Origin: Tamarix chinensis
Taxonomy: Eukaryota > Streptophyta > Magnoliopsida > Caryophyllales > Tamaricaceae
DNA length: 64,000 nucleotides
Assembly (NCBI GenBank): GCA_030549775.1
Contig: CM060181.1
Location: 51,404,218 to 51,468,217 of the forward strand
Direction of reading: 5' to 3'
The position numbers were made by a program, and so were the translations under genes. Under the pieces are notes generated by a model. The model made no database searches, was not told the origin of the DNA, and saw only the letters and a program-made list of their open reading frames with translations. Shown one piece after another: positions 22,180 through 33,802 of this stretch; position 1 is the stretch's first letter; every line of letters starts with the position of its first letter.

Positions 22180-24205
22180 GGTGGCTATTATTTGTCTAAA
22201 CTGCAGGGGTTTAAGGAATCCCCTAGCAGTTCTTAGCCTGTGGGATTTTATCCAGAGTTAATGTCTTGATTTTCTCTTTCTAATTGAAATTAGGCTATCA
22301 TCAAGGGAGATGGGTAAGATCCAAAGGCATTTAGATGACTAGAATGGTTTTGATACAAACCCCACTTATTAGAAATTAGCACGCTAAATAGGTTCCACCC
22401 TAACCCCTTTGCATAATCGGTCTAAAATCCCAAAGACATAATCACTTGGGAGGCCCCAAGGGTAATCCCTTAGGAAAAGCCCAAGATTCATCTAAAAAAT
22501 AGCTCAAGAGTGGAAAGTTGATCCCCCATATAAACTGTCCAAAGATTCCATAAGTTTTTGATGTGGGATCACATCATTCCCACCCCCTATAGACCACACA
22601 TCTTTGTGTTGCCTCCGTTAGCGATTGACAAGAGTTCACAAGAAGGTTTTAAAAAAGGTTATGATCTGATAATAAATGATACGGATTCTATCTAACAATT
22701 AGATAATGTCACGCCAAATGAACCCCCCTGTAATTGAAGGTGTAGTCGCTCAAAACTAGATAATATAAACCCTAAAGACAAAATCATCTAGGAGACCCTA
22801 GAGTTAATCTTCTAAGAAGAGCTCTAACTCTACCTAAAAGGTAGATCAAGAGTGGAAGGTTGACCCTCTCATATAAACTGTCGAAAGATCCCCTCAATTT
22901 TTGATTTGGGATCACAATCCGGTTTGGTGTGGATAGCATTAGGAGAAGCGAATGATCAACACTCTTGTGGAAGAAAGAATTGAGGGCTATACTACCATCA
23001 ATTTCCACCCATTGTGTAGATGTTAGAATGGAGCAGGTGTATGATTAAGAAGACATGGCAGTTTATGGGGTTCTATGGGATCTTTTGAACACACTTAGCA
23101 GGCAATCTCAGTTTTCATGGCTTGTTGCAGATGATTTCAAGGAAATCATGTTCCATTATGAGAAAAAGGGCGGAAGAGGAAGACCTGATAGACAGATGGA
23201 GCAATTTTGGGATGCGATGGAATATTGTGGGGTTATGGACCTAGGATACGAAGGCTATACTTATACATACAATAACGGGAGAGGGGATGGGAGAGTGTAC
23301 AATGTAGTTTGGACAGAGCTTTAGCCAATATGAGTTGGGTGGCGATGTTTCCATCCTCCGGAGTAAGAAATCTACCTAGGGTTGTGGTCTGCTCATGCTG
23401 CAATCAAAATACATAGCATAAAGGAGGATAGAGAACAATGAAGGCGCTCGTTTTGGTTTGAGATGATGTGGAAGACAATGAAAATTGTGAAGAGTTTATT
23501 GAAGGGGTTGGGTGGGGGTAAAACTGTGGAGAAAGTGAAAAAGTGGGCCCTGAATCTCAGAGATTGGGAACGTACTGAATATGGATATGTTCGAACAAAG
23601 CTGAAAGTAGCAAGGGATAAAATAGAGTAGATCAGTCAAGGAACTCCCTCGGCAAGGAAAATGCAAGAATGATCAAGGTGGTGAGGCGAGCTAGAGGAGC
23701 TGTTGAGAAAAGAACAAAAAATGTGGGGCAGAGTTCGAGGCTACATGAAGTACACTGTGGGTAACGGAACAAGAAGATTTTTAATGGGAAGGATAGCCTC
23801 AGGCGTCACCGAAATAGAGTATGAAGATTACAAGATGTACCTAGAAAATGACAGACACCGTGAAGATAGGGTAATGCTGGAAAGGTATCATTTTCCGGAG
23901 TTGTTTACCTCAGATGGGCCAAGAAATTATGATGCAACCTTAGGTGACTTGGAATGATATAAATGAAAGGCTTGGAATGAGGTTCACAGGAGCGGAGGTT
24001 AGAAAAGCTTATTCGCATAAGTATTTCACAAAACCCCCGGGATCAAATGGGATGTGATCCTTATTCTACAAAAAATATTGGCATGTGGTCGGTGCAGATG
24101 TAGAGCAACTTGTGCTTGAAGTCCTGAATAAAGGCCGATTCCCCTTGGGTATGAATCACACTTCCATAAATTTTACTCTATATACTAGAGATCCCAAAAC
24201 TTCGG
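22180..24205 (+). pseudogene. LINE (non-LTR retrotransposon) ORF2 fragment: endonuclease to start of RT
   Basis: The apurinic-endonuclease-like domain starts with IICLNCRGLRNPLAVLSLWD (about 22184; family 'WNCRGL'). It is interrupted by a TRIM-like insertion and resumes with VADDFKEIMFHYEKKGG (catalytic GDFNE now ADDFKE), MDLGYEGYTYTYNNGR. A linker follows, with KEQKMWGRVRGYMKYTVGN, NGTRRFLMGR and FPELFTSDGP. After 23960 come AEVRKAYSHKYFTKPPGSNG, LFYKKYWHVVGADV and NHTSINFTLYTRDPKTS, the start of reverse transcriptase. Several stops and frameshifts are present and the YADD-type catalytic site is missing, because another LTR begins at 24208. Plant LINEs copy themselves by target-primed reverse transcription; this copy cannot. 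Confidence 0.85.
22360..22916 (-). mobile_element. TRIM-like element inside the LINE
   Basis: Two direct copies, about 22365-22575 and 22699-22916, share words in the same order: ttagaaattagcacgc / ttagataatgtcacgcc, catctaggagaccctag-like text, ctcaagagtggaaggttga, atataaactgtcgaaagat and tttttgatttgggatcaca. Between them lies ggttatgatctgataataa, a decayed complement of the common primer-binding word TTGGTATCAGAGCC, placed correctly for an element on the minus strand. Total length of about 560 bp and LTRs of about 215 bp fit a terminal-repeat retrotransposon in miniature, with no coding capacity. The LTR copies are strongly diverged, so it is old. The exact ends and target duplication were not resolved. 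Confidence 0.7.
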
Positions 24206-24207
24206 TG

Positions 24208-25157
24208 TAATATCTTAAATTTTAAGACTTAAAAATTTGTTCTAAAAATAATCTGAAAGTATTTGAAAACAAAATCAAAGGATATCACTGTTATATTGTA
24301 TATAAGATATGTGTGACCATAATTTAACACATGTTGGATGCTAGGCAAAAAGACACGGATAAGAACGAGCAAATTTACTAACAACTAACAATAGCAATAA
24401 TTATGACATGGTTTGATAAAAGCGACAAAGATATAAAATTCAAATATAAGGATTAAAACTAAGAGTTTAAATAATAAACAAAAAAATTAAAAACATCCCA
24501 ACATAGTAGATAAAACTAAGATAAACCGGTTCTCCTAACTCTCAACTAAAATAGAAGCGTAAATTTCAATTGCCAAGAAATGGCCGATTAATAACCCATG
24601 TTATATCATCCTTAACATACTCTTTTTGAGAATCGTATCTCTACGAATTATTATTTGCTCACCAGAATATATGATGGATTATGACAATGGTCACACAAAT
24701 ATACTATCAGTATGATAAAGTATTGGTAAAACAAGATACCTAAAATATTCTGAGGGTTTATGCTACATATTGAGCACACATGATTACATATTATAAAACA
24801 TACCCACATATGAATCATGGAAGAAGGATAACAACATAGATCATTAATTAAACTCATGTAAGATAAGTTGAATTATGATTCCTTCATTTAGTGATAACAT
24901 ACTTTCCAGTTATTAAGATATTTAAGCGAACACACCTAGTTCTCTACCATAAACAAAAGTCATGGCAGAATAGCACACACTATTGGGATATCATACTCAT
25001 CACACATGAATAGAATACATCAAGGGGTTTTCTAAGGAGATACCACACCTATCACACATTGAGTGCATCTACTTCGTGGGCAAACACAAATTAGGATACT
25101 ACATCCTCCACATATGGTCATAATACATTGAAGGGGCTTTCTTAGTGGATACAACAC
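24208..25157 (-). mobile_element. Fragment of a long LTR (3' part), minus strand
   Basis: It begins TGTAATATCTTAAATTTTAAG directly where the LINE stops, the complement of an LTR 3' end of the ...GTTACA type. At 24890-25150 it contains imperfect tandem units with aggagataccacacctat, cacattgagtgcatctac and caaggggttttct. The same units recur at 57520-57880 in another minus-strand LTR. No coding sequence. It is interrupted at 25158 by another similar LTR start. Confidence 0.6.
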
Positions 25158-26600
25158 TATAACACCCTAAATTTTAGGCATTTTTTTAAACTATAGATTT
25201 GCAAAAGCAAAAAAAAATATAGGTATTACCGCTAATCTCATAAACAATTCATGAAATAGATAATAATAGAATCAATATTAATATAGTGAGGTAAGTTTTG
25301 GAGATCAATTCATAAAATTTACAAACAAAAAGTGAGACAAGATATAAGAGTTCCAAAATTTTTGGAATATAAAATATCTCAAAGCACCATTGGATAGGTT
25401 CTACTCTAAGTCCCAACACAACTAGAATCACTCTTGCCTAAAATAAATTAGCATACAAATCAATATCATCCTCATCGATTACCTACAAAAAATCACCTAC
25501 AAGTACATTATTAATATGGTGATGAATTAAGTAAGCAATACCTCCCCTCTAGAAGCAACATGCAACACCAAGGACATGCCATAAAAGTTGTAAATCATGC
25601 ATGCATATAACATGCTATCACAGATACACAACATATGATAATAAAATAGGTGAACTGTTTACCATAAGCTGGAAAACCTATACAATTAATATAGGTTGAC
25701 TATCTATCTCCAGCTATCCCAATATAGATGGCCAACCCAACTCCAACAACCTAATAAAAGCGTAATAAAACCACCACCTAACCTAATGTAGATATCCAAG
25801 ACAACTAAAGATAAGATGAAATAAAACCACAAGCTAACCCTATATAGAGACCTAGAACAATTCAAGATAAGGTAGGATAAACCTAAGTCCATCTATTCAC
25901 CGAATATAGCTAGTGATTACACCTCATGATAAAGTAAACTAAATAACTAGCTAACCCAATAAAGATAACTAGTATTAAATTCTATTATCTTCTACTTTAG
26001 TCAAGAATCTTATAAAAGGCTAACATATAAAATCTTAACATAAATCTACACTTAAGCTAATTATTCCTATTTTAATCATGATTTAAGAAGATCAAAGGTT
26101 AACAAGGGATTCAAAGTTTAAGATCAACTTTAAAAAACAAATTTAAAATCCCAGTTAAACTAGCTAATTGGTTTGATAAAAGGGTGAATTAGTTAGGGAA
26201 ATAGTTTGAGAGAAAAATAAGGTAAATAGGTAAACCTGTCAATTGGTATAGAAAAGCAGTCGACTGTACCCATTGACCAATGACACTAGCAAAGTAGTAA
26301 AAACCCTAACGCTAAAATTCTTACCAACTTCCAATGAACCAGTTGATTGATTTACCAAACCTAGTTAACTTGTAAGCTAGTGGTCTGGTTTTATCGTAGA
26401 CCAGTTTGCTAGTTCCACTCGGTAAAATAAAGTTGGAAGATAAATATGCTTTCAAAAAAAATCTAAACACACCCATAACATAAGTAAATTCCTAGAAATC
26501 ACACCTAACATTAATAATATTAAAATCTACACCTAAAAACAAATTACACATTAATCATACCACATTTAATTCCATGGTTTCTCATTTAAAACAACCAAGC
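25158..26600 (-). mobile_element. Fragment of a second long LTR, minus strand
   Basis: It starts TATAACACCCTAAATTTTAG (TG changed to TA), the complement of a GGGTGTTACA-type LTR end. At 26235-26420 it carries the dispersed motif with gtcaattggt, agtcgactgt and accagttgatt words that marks the other long LTRs here. Gypsy-A follows at about 26605. No gene. Confidence 0.5.
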
Positions 26601-26604
26601 CTAT

Positions 26605-27610
26605 TATGCTCTTAAGGCCAATCTCATTTAAAAATTATTTGTTAAGCTTGTAAGTCATGCAAGTCAATCATGAACCAATAAACCACCACTTTTTAGCAGG
26701 GCTTACACTTCAACTCATGCCTTAATCTCGGCTAAAAAATACTCAAAACCCAACCCTTCTAATTATACTACAAGGGTCAATTTTTCTAGCCACATTAACC
26801 AACTAAGTTTTGAATAAAATAAGACACACAAGGTAAACTTTGCAACATCCATACATATCCTTGAGCCATGAAAAAAAAAAGATAGCACAAATTAACTCAA
26901 ATCAAGGCATAGTTAATTGATTTAATCAAATTTTAATTGATAGCTCATACCCCATTACTCCTTAGATAATCTAAATGCATGGAGTATGGGTAGGGATAAG
27001 AGAGTTTTAGCTTTTGGTTAATCTACTTTCACTAATTATAGTTAGAAGTCACTTAAATTTGATGTGTTGGTTTTATCTTAATTGTAACTCCCCCAAGGTT
27101 GATTGAAATAGTTATGGCAAGTGATGTTTTCAGTTTTTTTAATTTTGAAGCAACCATATATGTAGAATTTTTGTTACATCTATCAAATACCTTAACTATT
27201 TAGTGGTTTACTAAGTAATATAGGAATTGAATATGTAACTAAATAGTTATGGGAGGTTGAAGAGTCATTTATTAACTTAAGGATTCTAACACACTTCCAT
27301 ACAGATGTTAACTTCCCCTTGAATCAAATTCATTAGACCCTTTACCAAAAATTTGAAGCTTTTTTTTTCTCATTTTCATTCAAAGCTTAAGTAAAGAACA
27401 TTATCATACATCTCCAAAAAAATCTCACATTATTTATCCTTTGAGTTCATACCTAAGGTGGTCATTGTGAGTATTTAATCTCAATAGTTACATGGAGATC
27501 AAATATCTACTCTTTTCTTCTCTCATCTCTCCTCCATTTTCATTTCATGTTGGATGGTTCCCTAACCAACAATCTTCATTAATTAGTTGAACCAATTGTT
27601 TAGCTTTACG
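26605..27610 (+). repeat. Gypsy-A 5' LTR
   Basis: It aligns with 32070-33012 over its length. Shared words include ttaagcttg, aaaccaccac, atttttctagccacat, gttgattgactta-type text, ccccattactcctt, ttaactagtta-type text, cacttccatat, agctcccccttgaat, acctaaggtggt and ttccctaaccaac, in the same order. The left edge is unclear (26605-26640). The right edge is set by the primer-binding site. Confidence 0.75.
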
Positions 27611-27629
27611 ATTGTATCAAAGCTCAAGG
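27611..27629 (+). promoter_or_regulatory. Gypsy-A primer-binding site (initiator tRNA-Met type, decayed)
   Basis: ATTGTATCAAAGCTCAAGG follows the 5' LTR. The plant initiator-methionine tRNA consensus is TGGTATCAGAGC; this copy differs at two or three bases. Confidence 0.6.
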
Positions 27630-27923
27630 TTGAAACTTTGGGATTCTTATTCTCCAATTTTTTTCATCTTAAAGTTCAAAAAGATTTCTTCCTAATTCTG
27701 ATTTCTTTATCCTTAAATCTCACCTTTGTCTAAACTTAAATACAAACCAAAAAAATTATAACCTAAACCCTTCTAGCAAAAATCATTAAACCTTCTTATC
27801 ATTTGTATCATCAACCTCAAGCTATATAGGAGTTCAACCACCTAAGGGCCTTACCATTGATGAGGCACAAAACTTAAGAAGGGAACGGTCCATTGAGTCA
27901 CTACAAAAATTTAGATAAGGTAT

Positions 27924-28700
27924 GTGTTAGGCATCTTAAAAACCCTAGCACCAAACACAAACCCTTGCCATCCTAAAAGAACTCTACCCCCACAAGCATA
28001 TGAGGAGCAATTGGGTATAGAGGAGGATGGATGGATTTATAGTTCATCCTCAAGTGGTTTTTGTAGGGGTCAAAGGATGAGGAGGGGCCATAGGAAGGAT
28101 AACTTCCATGTTATCAAAATTAAAGTCCACCATTTTGATGGTTCTCTCAACGTGGAGGATTTTCTCGAATGGGAGCTAAGGTGCTCAAGAATGTTTGAGG
28201 CCAGAGCCTATGATGATGGCAAGGCTTTCAAAGTGGAGGTTCTCAATTTGAAAATGCACAGTACTTTTTGGCGGTAAAACCTAACTCACCAATGAAGAAG
28301 AAAACATAAATCCATGGTGAAAAGGTGGTACAAAATAAAGAGGTTAATGAGAGAACAATTTTTTATCACCTTAATACACTCAAGATCTCTACAATAAGAT
28401 ATATTCCCTAAGAAAAGGCTATTTAAGTGTATAATATTACATTAAAGAGTTTGAAATATTGATGATGAGGTTCAACCTAAAAGAAGTGGAAGAACACACC
28501 ATGGCGCGATTCATTGGAGGACTAAGGCATGAACTAGCTAGGAAGTTTGAGAAGAATCAATGTTATACTTTGGATGAGTTATTTCATTTAACATCAAGGT
28601 ATGAAGATATAAAAAGGATAAGAGGAAACCTCACTTTACCTCAAAACCAAGCATACCCTTCACTAAGGAAACCCTATTTCCCTTAAGGCCACCCCCAACT
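27924..28700 (+). pseudogene. Gypsy-A gag, decayed
   Basis: Gag forms the cytoplasmic particle that packages the RNA. The first frame (27924-28277) contains VHHFDGSLNVEDFLEWELRC and VLNLKMHSTFW, matching the 'F.G....DDFLEWL......LVA.KL..YAS.WW' core of plant Ty3 gag. After a broken stretch, the frame at 28459-28686 reads MMRFNLKEVEEHTMARFIGG, LRHELARKFEKNQCYTLDEL. This matches the later gag part with its 'ARYLGGLR' motif. A zinc knuckle was not found, so the C-terminus is probably decayed. Confidence 0.8.
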
Positions 28701-28829
28701 CCTAAGGCATTTGATGTCATAAAAAAAAAGAGACAAAGAGGAAACTCGAGTAAGGTAAGGATTGTGCATCGTTTTAAATTTCAATGAGTAATATGTTATC
28801 AAAGTGAATTTTCAAAAAAAGGTTATGAA

Positions 28830-29350
28830 TATGTTGGACTTAGAGGGGTCAAATATAGAAATAGAAGAAGACGAAGATTATTCAGCTCAAGAAGGAGGAG
28901 AGCATAAGGAAGCACCACCAAATTTAGGGGAAACCTAAATGATAAAAAGGGTGCTAAATGCGAAGGAGGATGTGGATGATTCATAAAGGAAGACTATTTT
29001 CTATACCAAGTGCACAATACTTGGTAAGGTGTGCTCCCTTATTGTGGATGGGGGAAATTGTTCAAATGTGGAATCCTTTACCTTAGTTGAGAAGCTCAGC
29101 CTACCCACTACCACTCATGCATGACCTTACATGCTTTAATGGCTTAATGATGGTAATATGATGTAGGTAGCCAAACAAGTGGATGTTCTTTTTTCACTTA
29201 CTAGGATTATGTTGTTTGTGATATTGGTCCTATGGATTCATTTCACTTGTTACTAGAAAGGCCTTGGAAGTTTGATAGAAGTGTCAAGTAAGATGGTAGA
29301 AAAATACTTATTATCTTAAGTTTGCCAACAATACCATTGTACATATTCCC
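28830..29350 (+). pseudogene. Gypsy-A protease, decayed
   Basis: The region reads FYTKCTILGKVCSLIVDGGN, then SLPTTTHA, PYMLQWLNDGN and VAKQVDVLFS. This is the retropepsin-like domain of plant chromoviruses, whose usual active-site word is IVDGGSCTNVAS; here it is VDGGNCSNVES. It is broken by stops near 28938, 29123 and 29162. The enzyme normally cuts the Gag-Pol polyprotein. Confidence 0.75.
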
Positions 29351-29429
29351 CTTAGTAGTCATCCATCAATTGTTAGTCCATTTACTTTTTGTTGTTATTC
29401 AAAGGCAATGAGAATGTTATCACCCTTAA

Positions 29430-30170
29430 CCCTTAGGTCAAACCATTATTAGAGGAGTTTGGGGATATTTTTCCAAATAACCAACCAAGTGAATTACCCC
29501 CAGAAAGGGAATAGACCACCAAATTGATTTAGCCACTTATGTTACCCTTCTAAACAAGCCCACCTATAAGTGTAACCATAAGGAGGCTTTGGATTTGCAA
29601 ATGCAAGTAGATGAGTTATTACGTAAGGATTTCATATGTGAATCCCTTAGTCCTTGTGTCCTATATGCCCTATTAGTACCCAAAATGATGGCTTTATGAG
29701 AATTTTCATGGAGAATACAACTATTAATAATATTCTCGTTAATTATAGGTAGCTTATACCTAGACTTGATGATATGTTAGATAATTTGCACAGGGCTTGG
29801 GTGTTCTCCAATACTGACCTAAAAGGTGGCTATTATCAAATCCAAATAAAGGATGGGGATGAATTAAAGACCACATTAAATACCAAAGGCAGCTTATATA
29901 AGTGGATGTACATGCCATTCAAATTATCAAATGCACCAAGCACCTTTATGAGGCTTATGGATGAATTTCTTAGGCCCTTCATTTCAAAGTTTGTTGTAGT
30001 CTGTTTTGATGACATTATTATGTATTCTTGTACTAGTGAAGAGCAGATAAGGCACCTAAATATTGTATTTTTATCTCTTAAAAATAACAAGCTGTATGGA
30101 AGGTTAGAGAAATATAACTTCTTTGTGCTAAGAGTAGCTTTCTTAGGATTTTTGGTATCTTAAGAAGTCA
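29430..30170 (+). pseudogene. Gypsy-A reverse transcriptase, decayed
   Basis: The best part is an open stretch at 29774-30163 with VFSNTDLKGGYYQIQIKDGD, LYKWMYMPFKLSNAPSTFM and VCFDDIIMY. The catalytic DD pair is present (FDD, usual Y/FLDD or FDD), and the first catalytic Asp is in NTDLKGGY (usual KIDL). Upstream, FGDIFPN, ELPPERE and YRSNPEE-like text (29450-29640) is broken by frameshifts and stops. Reverse transcriptase copies element RNA to DNA in the particle. Confidence 0.88.
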
Positions 30171-30189
30171 TATCAATGGATGAGTCAAA

Positions 30190-30790
30190 GATGGAGAAAA
30201 TAAGAACATGGCCCACACCCACATCCATTACCCACTTTAGATCCTTCCATGGACATGCTTCATTCTATAGGTAGTTCATCAAAACATTTTGTACCTTACT
30301 AACCCATATCACCGAATGTCTCAAAGAGGGGGAGTTTGTTTAGACCAAGGCTGCACAAGAAGACTTTGAGTTGATTAAGGATAATTTGAGTGAATACAGC
30401 ATCCTAAGATTGTATGACTATGCTAAAACATTTGAGGTAGAATGTGATGCAAGTGGAGTAAGGATTGGAATCATTTTAATATAAGAAGGTAAGCATGTTT
30501 CCTACTTTAGTGAAAATCTCAATAGTTCTCACTCTAACTACAACACTTATGAAAAGGAAATATATGACATCATTAAGGCTCTAGATCATTGGTCTCATTA
30601 CTTAAGGCTATTATAATTTGTAATACATACAAATCATGAGTCCTAAAATACATAAATGGTCAACATAAACTCAACCCTAGAAATTCTAGGTGGGTCGAGT
30701 GTTTGTAATCTTTTACCTTTGTAGCCAAGCATAAGAGTGGCAAGGACAATTTTGTATCCTATGCCCTCTTTACGAGTATTTTATGTTATC
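30190..30790 (+). pseudogene. Gypsy-A RNase H, decayed
   Basis: The connection (FRSFHGHASFYR-like, near 30240) is followed by FEVECDASGVRIGIILI, VSYFSENLNSSHSNYNTYEK and LRLL then FVIHTNHES. This matches the Ty3 RNase H order 'ECDASG..IG..L.Q....YFSEKLN...YDKE...HTDHESL'. Stops near 30482, 30615 and 30646 kill it. The later 'ADALSRR' end is only faint. Confidence 0.82.
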
Positions 30791-30829
30791 ATCACAAGAG
30801 CCTAGGGTCCTAAAATTTCTTTTCATAAA

Positions 30830-32010
30830 AGAGCTCTACTGGGAAGATGAAGATTTTGCTAAGTTTTTCAAAGATCAAGTCAAGTTTTAAGGGCCCTATG
30901 TAATACAAGATAGATTTATATTGAAGAACAAAATTTTTTGCATCCTCAAAAGCTCGATCTAAGACTTTATGGTTTATGGGGTACATGGGGGAGGACTAGT
31001 AGGCCATTTTGGAATCGCTTCAAGAACATTTTTTTAGTCCTAAGATGATGTGGGATGTACAAGGGTTTGTAGCAATTTTTTCCACTTTCCAAAGACCCAA
31101 GATCCATTTCCAATAAGGAATCTATAGTCCAATACATATCCCACATCAACCATAAGACCATGTGAGTATGGAATTAATAGTAGGATTTCTTAAAAACCTA
31201 AGGCAAAATGATGTTATTATGGTGGTAGAAGATCAATTCTCTAAGATGGCTCATTTTGTCTCTTATCATAAGATGGATGACACCTGTTACATAACCGATA
31301 TTTTTTTGAGGAGATAGGATACATTGTATCAAAAAACAATTGTCTCTAACAAGAATACCAAGTTTCTTAGCTACTTCTATAAGTCTCTTTAGAGGTTATT
31401 TGGTATTAAACTTTTATTGAGTAATGTCAATCACACCCAAATAGATGGTTAAGCTGAAGATACCAACCAAACAATCATGATATTATTGAGGAGCTTGTTT
31501 CACAAACCCCTATGGGATTGAGATCTCAAGTTAAGCCACATAGAGTTTGCCTATGGCCAATATTCCACTTATACCATAGGGCACTCCACTTTTGAGGTAG
31601 TTTATAGGGTAAAACCTACCACTCCCATCAACCTCCTACTAATACCAATCAAAGTAGGCACTAGATTTGATGTAAGGGAAAGGGTCAAGGCATTGAAACA
31701 ACTCCATGAGCAACTAAGATATAGAATAGAGCACATCAATGAGATGAACAAGAACATGGAAAATAAGCACCAAAAAGAATAACTTTTTGAGACATAGGAC
31801 CTTGTATGGTTACACTTCCAAAAGGAAAGGCTCCCTAACATGCAATGAAACAATCTAATGCCTTGAAGTGATGGGCCATTAAATATCATTGAAAATATAG
31901 GGAACAATGCATATTGACTCAAACTACCAACATAAATGGGGAACATTTCAAGCACATTTAATATGGGAGATTTGCTCCCCTATTTACATGATGAGCCATA
32001 CAAAGATGAG
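30830..32010 (+). pseudogene. Gypsy-A integrase and C-terminal region, decayed
   Basis: The zinc-finger part shows YGVHGGGLVGHFGI. The core shows MELIVGFLKNLRQNDVIMVV, EDQFSKMAHFVSYHKMDD and VSNKNTKFLSYFYKSL, then IDG.AEDTNQTI, HIEFAYGQYSTYTIGHSTFE. The first catalytic Asp (usual MDFI) is Glu here and the second (usual SDRDTKF) is Asn, so activity is lost even apart from stops. The tail GNISSTFNMGDLLPYL matches the end of chromovirus integrase. Integrase normally inserts the cDNA. Confidence 0.82.
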
Positions 32011-32069
32011 GCCTTCTCCCAAGAAGGGAAGGATGATGTATTAAATATACTAATCAATTTTTATACATT

Positions 32070-33012
32070 AGGAAGTGCCAAAACGCTCATAACTTGGAAA
32101 AAATTATTAGTTAAGCTTGCAAACCACGCATGAGTAGACAAACCACCACCTTTTGCCATGGCTTACACTTCAGCCTATAACTTGATCTCAACTCAAGAAA
32201 AATCAACACCTTGGCCCTTCTAGTTATGCTGTGAGGATCAATTTTTCTAGCCACATCAACTAGCCAAGTTTTAAAGAAAACAAGACATGAGGTCAACTTT
32301 GCGGCAGCCGTACATATCTTTGTGCCGCACAAAAGAGGAGCACAAAACAATTCAAATCAAGGCCTGGTTGATTGACTTAATCAAAGGTTAATTGGCCTCT
32401 TATATCCCCATTACTCCTTGAAAAATTGAAGGGCATGTGGTTAATATACTTTTACTAATTATAGTCAGTAGTCACTTGAAGTTGATGTATTAGTCTTATC
32501 TTCATTGTAACTCCCACAAGGTTTATTAAAAGATTTATAAAAGGTAGAACCCTTTTTTATTATTTTATTGCCAAACCAACTAGATAGTTAGAAGGTTTAT
32601 TACATCTAGCAAATACCTTAACTAGTTAGCAGGATACCAAGTAATAGAGGAATCAAATATGTAACTAATTAGTAATGGAATCACTTTGTAACTCAAGGAG
32701 TGTAACACACTTCCATATAGTGTTAGCTCCCCCTTGAATCAAATTTATTCTACCCTTACGTCTAAAATTAGAAGCTTTTTCTCTTATTTGCATTTAAAAT
32801 TTAAGAGATCTTTGTCTTACATCTCTAAAAATCTCACATTATTTATCATTTTAGTTCTTACCTAAGGTGGTGATTGTGAGTATTTGATCTCATGAGTTAC
32901 TTGGATATTAAATTTCCAATCTTTTTCACTCATATCCTCTCCATTTTTGTTTTATGGTGGACAGTTCCCTAACCACCAATCTTCCTTGATTAGTTGAACC
33001 AATTTTGCATCA
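32070..33012 (+). repeat. Gypsy-A 3' LTR
   Basis: Homologous to 26605-27610 throughout. It follows the integrase tail and a short A-rich tract (ggaaaaaatt near 32098). It ends at about gcatca (33012), directly before a minus-strand copia gag. Divergence from the 5' copy includes many substitutions and several indels. Confidence 0.75.
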
Positions 33013-33775
33013 TCCTTCCCCCTTTCACTCTTCTTCAACTCCCAATAGTCCTTCTTCTAGTGACCAAGATTTCCACAATGGAAGTAAGATTTTTTTTTCT
33101 TTGAGCTTTTTGGTCTACTCTTAAACCTTCCCAGTTATATCCCACCCTTAGTCCTCCCTCATCGATCACAAGTGCCTCAAAAATTGATGATGAGATCACA
33201 TTGTATCCCCTTCTTATCTCTTCTCCTAGAAGTGATGGTGTCATCGATGTCATTGTGAGATTTCTGCTTGGGTTGGAATTACTGAGGGACGCATAAAGAG
33301 TCTCCAAGTTATCCAGTAAAGAACCTAGGACCAATAGAGTTTGAAATTCATCCCCAAATACTATTTCTATGTTCTTTAGCTATGTAAATATGTTTTAGAA
33401 CTCGTTAAGGTGAGTTACAATATGCTACCCATCTTCATACCTTAATTTTTATAGCTTCTTCAAGAGTTGCACCTTTTTCATAGTCATCTTGTTCGTATAG
33501 ATGAAATCTAGTTTAGACCACATTCCATACACTTTGGTCTCTTCCTCAACATGATCAGTGATGTTTCCATCCACCCATTAATGGACATAACCACAGGCTC
33601 CTCTATTGAGCTTCTTCCACTCCCCTTCTCTTTCCTTCATAGTTTTAGGCATGACTCCTTCATTTTTGATCGCAACTACTAACTCTTTTACTTAGAGAAA
33701 ATTGTCCATCTTACTCTTTCAAGTCTTATAATTTGTGTTGTTTAGCATCACCCTTACTGGTTTACTGGTTGTCAT
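33013..33775 (-). pseudogene. Ty1/copia gag, decayed
   Basis: From the ATG at 33775 the minus strand reads NNTNYKTWKSKMDNFLYVKE (with one stop in place of a Trp). Next come KLNRGACGYVH, WVDGNITDHVEEETKVYGMW, TMKKVQLLKKL, RYEDG, VTHLNEF and LVLGSLLDNLETLYASLSNS. This is the core of copia Gag ('WK..M...L......W..WV.D....H......W..L'). It continues to EEIRRGYNVISSS and a zinc-knuckle-like tail near 33050. Two or three stops are present. The reading ends where the Gypsy-A 3' LTR begins, so the rest of the copia element is missing; I did not find it on the far side of Gypsy-A. Confidence 0.85.
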
Positions 33776-33779
33776 GATT

Positions 33780-33802
33780 CTAAACCTTGCTCTAAAACCA
33801 AT
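33780..33802 (-). promoter_or_regulatory. Copia primer-binding site
   Basis: On the minus strand TTGGTTTTAGAGCAAGG lies just after the LTR end ACCCGACA and before the gag ATG. It is a two-base variant of the initiator tRNA-Met word TTGGTATCAGAGC. Confidence 0.65.

Larger units (their letters stand above)
26605..33012 (+). mobile_element. Gypsy-A: Ty3/gypsy chromovirus-like element, near full length, dead
   Basis: A 6.4-kb plus-strand element with a diverged 5' LTR, primer-binding site, gag, protease, reverse transcriptase, RNase H, integrase, C-terminal tail and 3' LTR in canonical Ty3 order. All coding parts carry stops or frameshifts. The two LTRs differ by many substitutions and indels, so insertion is old. 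Its 3' end adjoins a copia gag at 33013. The exact LTR starts are uncertain by about 40 bases, and no target duplication could be assigned. Confidence 0.85.

Noticed and set aside
29430..30170. Endogenous pararetrovirus (caulimovirid) origin for the reverse transcriptase blocks
   Set aside because: All three copies have LTRs or primer-binding sites and two have integrase downstream; gag is of Ty3 type. No movement-protein or coat-protein text was seen.
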